The translations under genes were made by a program, and so were the position numbers. From Pleurocapsa sp. MO_226.B13 (GTDB taxonomy: Bacteria > Cyanobacteriota > Cyanobacteriia > Cyanobacteriales > Xenococcaceae), in the NCBI GenBank assembly GCA_030064795.1, contig JASJEI010000475.1:1-8253 (forward strand): a DNA stretch of 8,253 bases, read 5' to 3'. This document shows positions 5,609 to 8,253 of this stretch, piece by piece. Numbering within the stretch: position 1 is the stretch's first letter; the number at the start of each line of letters is the position of its first letter. Under the pieces are notes generated by a model. It worked only from the letters and a program-made list of their open reading frames with translations. It was not told the DNA's origin and did not search any database.

Positions 5609-6023
5609 ATGGCAAGTAAGAAAAAAATTTGGATGCCAGCTTCTGTGAAACGGACAAAACCAAGGGTGTCTGATTATCTAAAACACAGTCTTAAAGAAAC
5701 AGCCGATGAGATCATTGAAACTATTCTGAAACCAAAACATATAAAACCACCACCTACCGACAACGACTTTAATTATCTCGTTGATATCTACTCAAAATGG
5801 TATCGAAATTATTTTTACTTCTGTGCCAAATATAACTGTCCCAGCCCCAATGCAATTTCTCCATCATTTGAAACAAAGTTTGCAACTGATGGAATATGTA
5901 GGCAATGAAAGGTTTAATCTTTCATATATGAGGCATACTCAAAAATGGTGGGAAATATATCAAGAACTTACCATCACAGAATGTTTAAAATTAATTGTAG
6001 AAGAACCACACTTCATACCGTGA
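5609..6023 (+). pseudogene. Conserved 137-aa unknown protein broken by a +1 frameshift
   Basis: Two overlapping frames join into one sensible protein. The first (5609 to about 5884) gives MASKKKIWMPASVKRTKPRV, a helical stretch, and then SKWYRNYFYFCAKYNCPSPN running into AISPSFETKFA. The second (from about 5886 to the stop at 6021-6023) continues LMEYVGNERFNLSYMRHTQK, then WWEIYQELTITECLKLI and the end. Each alone ends or begins mid-domain; the first stops at TGA 5906-5908. Skipping one base near 5885 (in TTTGCAACTGATGG) restores a 137-aa product rich in Trp, Tyr and Phe. I believe proteins of this layout occur elsewhere in cyanobacteria, without assigned function. A one-base insertion mutation or a sequencing error is likeliest; programmed +1 shifting lacks a recognised slippery site or stimulator. 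Confidence 0.7.
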
Positions 6024-6076
6024 GATGTGATTAGGCTAATACAAGTAGAAGTTGAATTGATAGTTGGGCGGCAGGT

Positions 6077-6090
6077 TCGCTATTGAGCGA
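6077..6090 (+). repeat. Small hairpin upstream of the alpha/beta hydrolase start
   Basis: TCGCT (6077-6081) and AGCGA (6086-6090) form a five-pair stem with loop ATTG, ending eleven bases before the hydrolase ATG at 6102. It could modulate ribosome access, but the stem is short. Confidence 0.25.
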
Positions 6091-6101
6091 CGAAAAAGAA
6101 G

Positions 6102-6971
6102 ATGTCAGAGTTTATTCCTTGGAACAGTCAACCTCTCGCTCTTTGGGCAAGTAAATACGCCCAAGGTAAATTTATCGATCTAGACGGACGGAAGACACAC
6201 TACATTGAGAAGGGAGAAGGAAAACCAGTTATACTTCTGCATGGCTTCTTTTACGATTCATATCTCTGGGCAGCTAACATAGATGCGCTGGCCGAGAATT
6301 TCAAGGTTTACGCCCTCGACCTGTGGGGTTTTGGTTACAGTACACGAGAACCCCTAGATTACGGCTACCAACTTTATGTCGATCAAGTATTGCTGTTTAT
6401 GGACAGCCTTGGCATAAGTCGTGCATCTCTTGTGGGTCAATCTATGGGAGGTGGTAGTGCTATCCTGTTCTGTGTTCAACATAGAGAACGGGTCGACAAA
6501 CTGTTGCTGGTCGCTCCAGCCGGTCTACCCAATCCATTACCTTTAACAGGCAAGTTCTTCAAGCTACCTGGAATTGGCGAATTCTTTCTGGGTTTGAATA
6601 GTAATGTGCTGAGAAGAAAGAACTTAAGAGATATCTGGATTTACAACACCGAACTCCTGACCGAAAGCTATTTCGACAACGTGACACGGTTTCACAAAAT
6701 CAACGGCACCTCAGAGGTATTACTGACGATTCTCCGCAAACAGTTTTTTTACAAGCTCAACGATGAGATAAATTGTTTAGCCCAAATGGAGGTTCCGATT
6801 CTTCTCGTCTGGGGCAGGGAAGACAAAGCAGTTCCCTTGCGCTGTGGGCAGGAGATGCACCGTATTTTGAAAGGGTCTCGCTTAGAAATCATAGACAATG
6901 CAGGTCATATTCCTAACTTTGAAGGAGCGGAAAAGTTCAATCAACTGGCGGTGGATTTCTTGAGAGATTGA
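6102..6971 (+). CDS. Alpha/beta hydrolase
   Basis: The 289-aa protein begins at ATG 6102 after a weak AAGAAG ribosome site. It shows the full alpha/beta-hydrolase fold layout: strand and oxyanion loop VILLHGFF (HG at 47-48), the strand ALDLWGFGYS (71-80), the nucleophile elbow VGQSMGGGSA with Ser114, a helical cap region (about 145-220), then the acid in VWGREDKAVP (Asp241) and the base in NAGHIPNFE (His269). All catalytic residues are present, so it should be active. The pattern is like carboxylesterase, C-C hydrolase or haloperoxidase-type members; a Ser rather than Asp nucleophile excludes haloalkane dehalogenase. There is no signal peptide, so it is probably cytosolic. The substrate cannot be read. 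It ends convergently 44 bases from the minus-strand membrane gene. Confidence 0.9.
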   Translation: MSEFIPWNSQPLALWASKYAQGKFIDLDGRKTHYIEKGEGKPVILLHGFFYDSYLWAANIDALAENFKVYALDLWGFGYSTREPLDYGYQLYVDQVLLFMDSLGISRASLVGQSMGGGSAILFCVQHRERVDKLLLVAPAGLPNPLPLTGKFFKLPGIGEFFLGLNSNVLRRKNLRDIWIYNTELLTESYFDNVTRFHKINGTSEVLLTILRKQFFYKLNDEINCLAQMEVPILLVWGREDKAVPLRCGQEMHRILKGSRLEIIDNAGHIPNFEGAEKFNQLAVDFLRD

Positions 6972-7015
6972 AAATTGTCTGGAAACACAGGTGACGCAGA
7001 AAAGTAACGGTTCTA

Positions 7016-7491
7016 TTATTTTTTGGCTGCTCGCTCGCCTTCTTCTGAGTTTTCTTGTTTTAGATTAACTTGGAATTGACTTAGCAAACTGTACATCAAG
7101 GGGGATAGAACAATTCCCATCGCTAGGACAAAAATCAAACCACTGAAAAGTGCATATAGAGAAGCAAACACTTTAGCACTCGTAGTTGATAGGGGATTAA
7201 TAGGACCCATGCCACGCTCGTATCATTGAAGCTTCCACCCTTGGCATCGAGCCAACTTAGACCTGCTGCCCAATGATAGCCGATAATGCCCACGATAAGT
7301 CCCAGGGAGATAAAAAGCGCAGACCAACCTAGATAGCTAAGAAATTTACCAATAAAGATGACAATTGACCTGGCTTGTTTTGAGGTAGTCCGAGATTTCA
7401 GTTGAGTTACATCAAAACTATAGGGACTTAGGGTAAGCATTACAGTCCCGAAGAGAACGAGTCCGTATCCGAGTAGATGTCTTAATTCCAT
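7016..7491 (-). pseudogene. Small multi-pass membrane protein, apparently frameshifted
   Basis: The frame from ATG 7491-7489 reads MELRHLLGYGLVLFGTVMLT, a basic stretch, then a second membrane segment (about 53-72) and GYHWAAGLSWLDA. A second frame carries the expected continuation MGPINPLSTTSAKVFASLYA, then LFSGLIFVLAMGIVLSPLMY and a charged tail, ending at TAA 7018-7016. A loop of the kind WLDA...NA...GMGP followed by KxFAxLYALFSG is what I recall for a widespread small membrane protein family of unknown or channel-like role. The switch falls near 7208-7215 and would be repaired by adding one base, although residues just before it match the family poorly, so a larger deletion of about ten bases is possible. 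A further ATG at 7593 would overlap the GH13 start and is not favoured. Confidence 0.6.
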
Positions 7492-7576
7492 CTCACGGTA
7501 AGTTAATAAGAATTTATACTTACATTTTAAGACAATACCCATGACAACAATAAAGTAAAACGAGATCGAACAAGAT
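7492..7576. promoter_or_regulatory. Divergent spacer between membrane gene and GH13 gene
   Basis: This 85-base AT-rich spacer must hold promoters or ribosome sites for two divergent genes. I see no unambiguous -35/-10 pair. On the + strand TTAAGA followed about 18 bases later by TAAAGT is the best candidate for the GH13 gene. No operator-like palindrome is evident. Confidence 0.2.
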
Positions 7577-8253
7577 ATGATTGTGCCACTCAAACAGACA
7601 GAGCCACCTTGGTGGTCAGGTGCTGTATTTTACCAAATCTATATCCGTAGTTTTCAGGATTCAAATGGTGATGGGATTGGCGATTTAAGAGGGATAATCT
7701 CTCGGCTAGATTATTTACAGTCCCTTGGAGTCGAAGGGCTTTGGATTAACCCTTTCTATCCGTCCCCGCAAGTTGATTTTGGTTACGATATCATGGACTA
7801 CTTTGATATTGACCCCCAGTTTGGGACGATGGCTGACTTTGAACAATTAGTCCAAGAAGCAGAAAAACGTCAGCTCAAAATTATCATCGATCTCGTCCTC
7901 AACCATACCTCAGAGCGGCATCCTTTCTTCATCGAGTCTCGTTCCGGGAGCCATTCAGCCAAACGGGATTGGTACATCTGGAGAGAGCCCGCCGAAAATG
8001 GGGGACCTCCTAACAACTGGGCGGGTTTTGAAAAATCTAGCTGGACAGAAGACCACTTGAGTGGGCAATACTACTATCACTTTTTTTATCGACAGCAACC
8101 CGATCTTAACTGGCGAAATCCTGCTGTGAAAGAGGCCATGTTTGAAGTCCTGGACTTCTGGTTGGACAAAGGGGTCAAAGGCTTCCGATTAGATACCATT
8201 AACCTTTTGTTTGAAGATGAGGCACTACGAGATAATCCAGTAACCGATGAAGT
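7577..8253 (+). CDS. GH13 alpha-glucosidase / oligo-1,6-glucosidase-type enzyme (N-terminal part)
   Basis: Starts at ATG 7577; 225 codons are present and the window then ends. Typical family length is about 540-560 residues, so some 60 percent is missing. The N-terminus shows the (beta/alpha)8 barrel opening: WWSGAVFYQIYIRSF (12-26), the calcium-type loop DSNGDGIGD (28-36), and GVEGLWINPFYPSP (51-64). The first conserved region, DLVLNHTS, has Asp105 and His110; QPDLNW (175-180) is a further family motif. The second conserved region, GFRLDTIN (202-209), has Arg204 and the nucleophile Asp206. The loop and QPDLNW point to the oligo-1,6-glucosidase, alpha-glucosidase or trehalulose/trehalose synthase branch rather than to classical alpha-amylase. 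It would hydrolyse or rearrange short alpha-glucosides in the cytosol, fitting the sugar permease at the other end. The exact specificity cannot be set from this part. Confidence 0.9.
   Translation, partial: MIVPLKQTEPPWWSGAVFYQIYIRSFQDSNGDGIGDLRGIISRLDYLQSLGVEGLWINPFYPSPQVDFGYDIMDYFDIDPQFGTMADFEQLVQEAEKRQLKIIIDLVLNHTSERHPFFIESRSGSHSAKRDWYIWREPAENGGPPNNWAGFEKSSWTEDHLSGQYYYHFFYRQQPDLNWRNPAVKEAMFEVLDFWLDKGVKGFRLDTINLLFEDEALRDNPVTDE

Noticed and set aside
6102..6971. Haloalkane dehalogenase call for the alpha/beta hydrolase
   Set aside because: The nucleophile elbow is GQSMGG with Ser, not the Asp required for that enzyme.
7492..7593. ATG at 7593 as start of the minus-strand membrane protein
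   Set aside because: It would overlap the GH13 start codon region and adds a stretch not expected in the family; ATG 7491 is followed at once by the first membrane segment.

Overview
The window looks like cyanobacterial chromosome of moderate to low GC. Two copies of the cyanobacterial octamer GCGATCGC (HIP1) occur, at 1351-1358 and 1884-1891. Several proteins also have a cyanobacterial flavour: a protein family with an Rpn/DUF4351-like tail, a P450 tail, and small conserved proteins of unknown function. Genus cannot be fixed from the sequence alone.

Layout. (1) 3-161 is the C-terminal end of a MalG-type sugar ABC transporter permease, cut by the window edge. (2) 325-3744 holds five genes on the + strand: a Cys-rich putative zinc-binding protein, a short orphan Rpn/DUF4351-like tail, a 213-aa unknown protein, a complete tyrosine recombinase whose ATG overlaps the stop of the 213-aa gene, and a 272-aa protein with a coiled coil, a Lys-rich linker and a probable winged-helix end. 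(3) 3745-6023 mixes sound and decaying genes: a minus-strand open stretch that may be a gene end, an intact membrane-anchored M90/MtfA-like metallopeptidase, the last quarter of a cytochrome P450, an intact 116-aa unknown, and a 137-aa conserved unknown broken by one frameshift. (4) 6102-6971 is an intact alpha/beta hydrolase. (5) 7016-7491, minus strand, is a small multi-pass membrane protein that appears frameshifted. (6) 7577-8253 is the N-terminal 225 residues of a GH13 alpha-glucosidase-type enzyme, cut by the window end.

The two ends fit together functionally (sugar uptake and alpha-glucoside hydrolysis), with about 7.4 kb of unrelated material between them. A reasonable inference is an accessory or rearrangement-prone segment lying beside or within a carbohydrate locus. 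The most interesting unit is the recombinase module at 325-3744, in which a catalytically complete tyrosine recombinase is translationally coupled to an unknown protein and flanked by two putative nucleic-acid-binding proteins. No tRNA, rRNA or CRISPR array was seen, and no gene-free stretch exceeds 300 bases.
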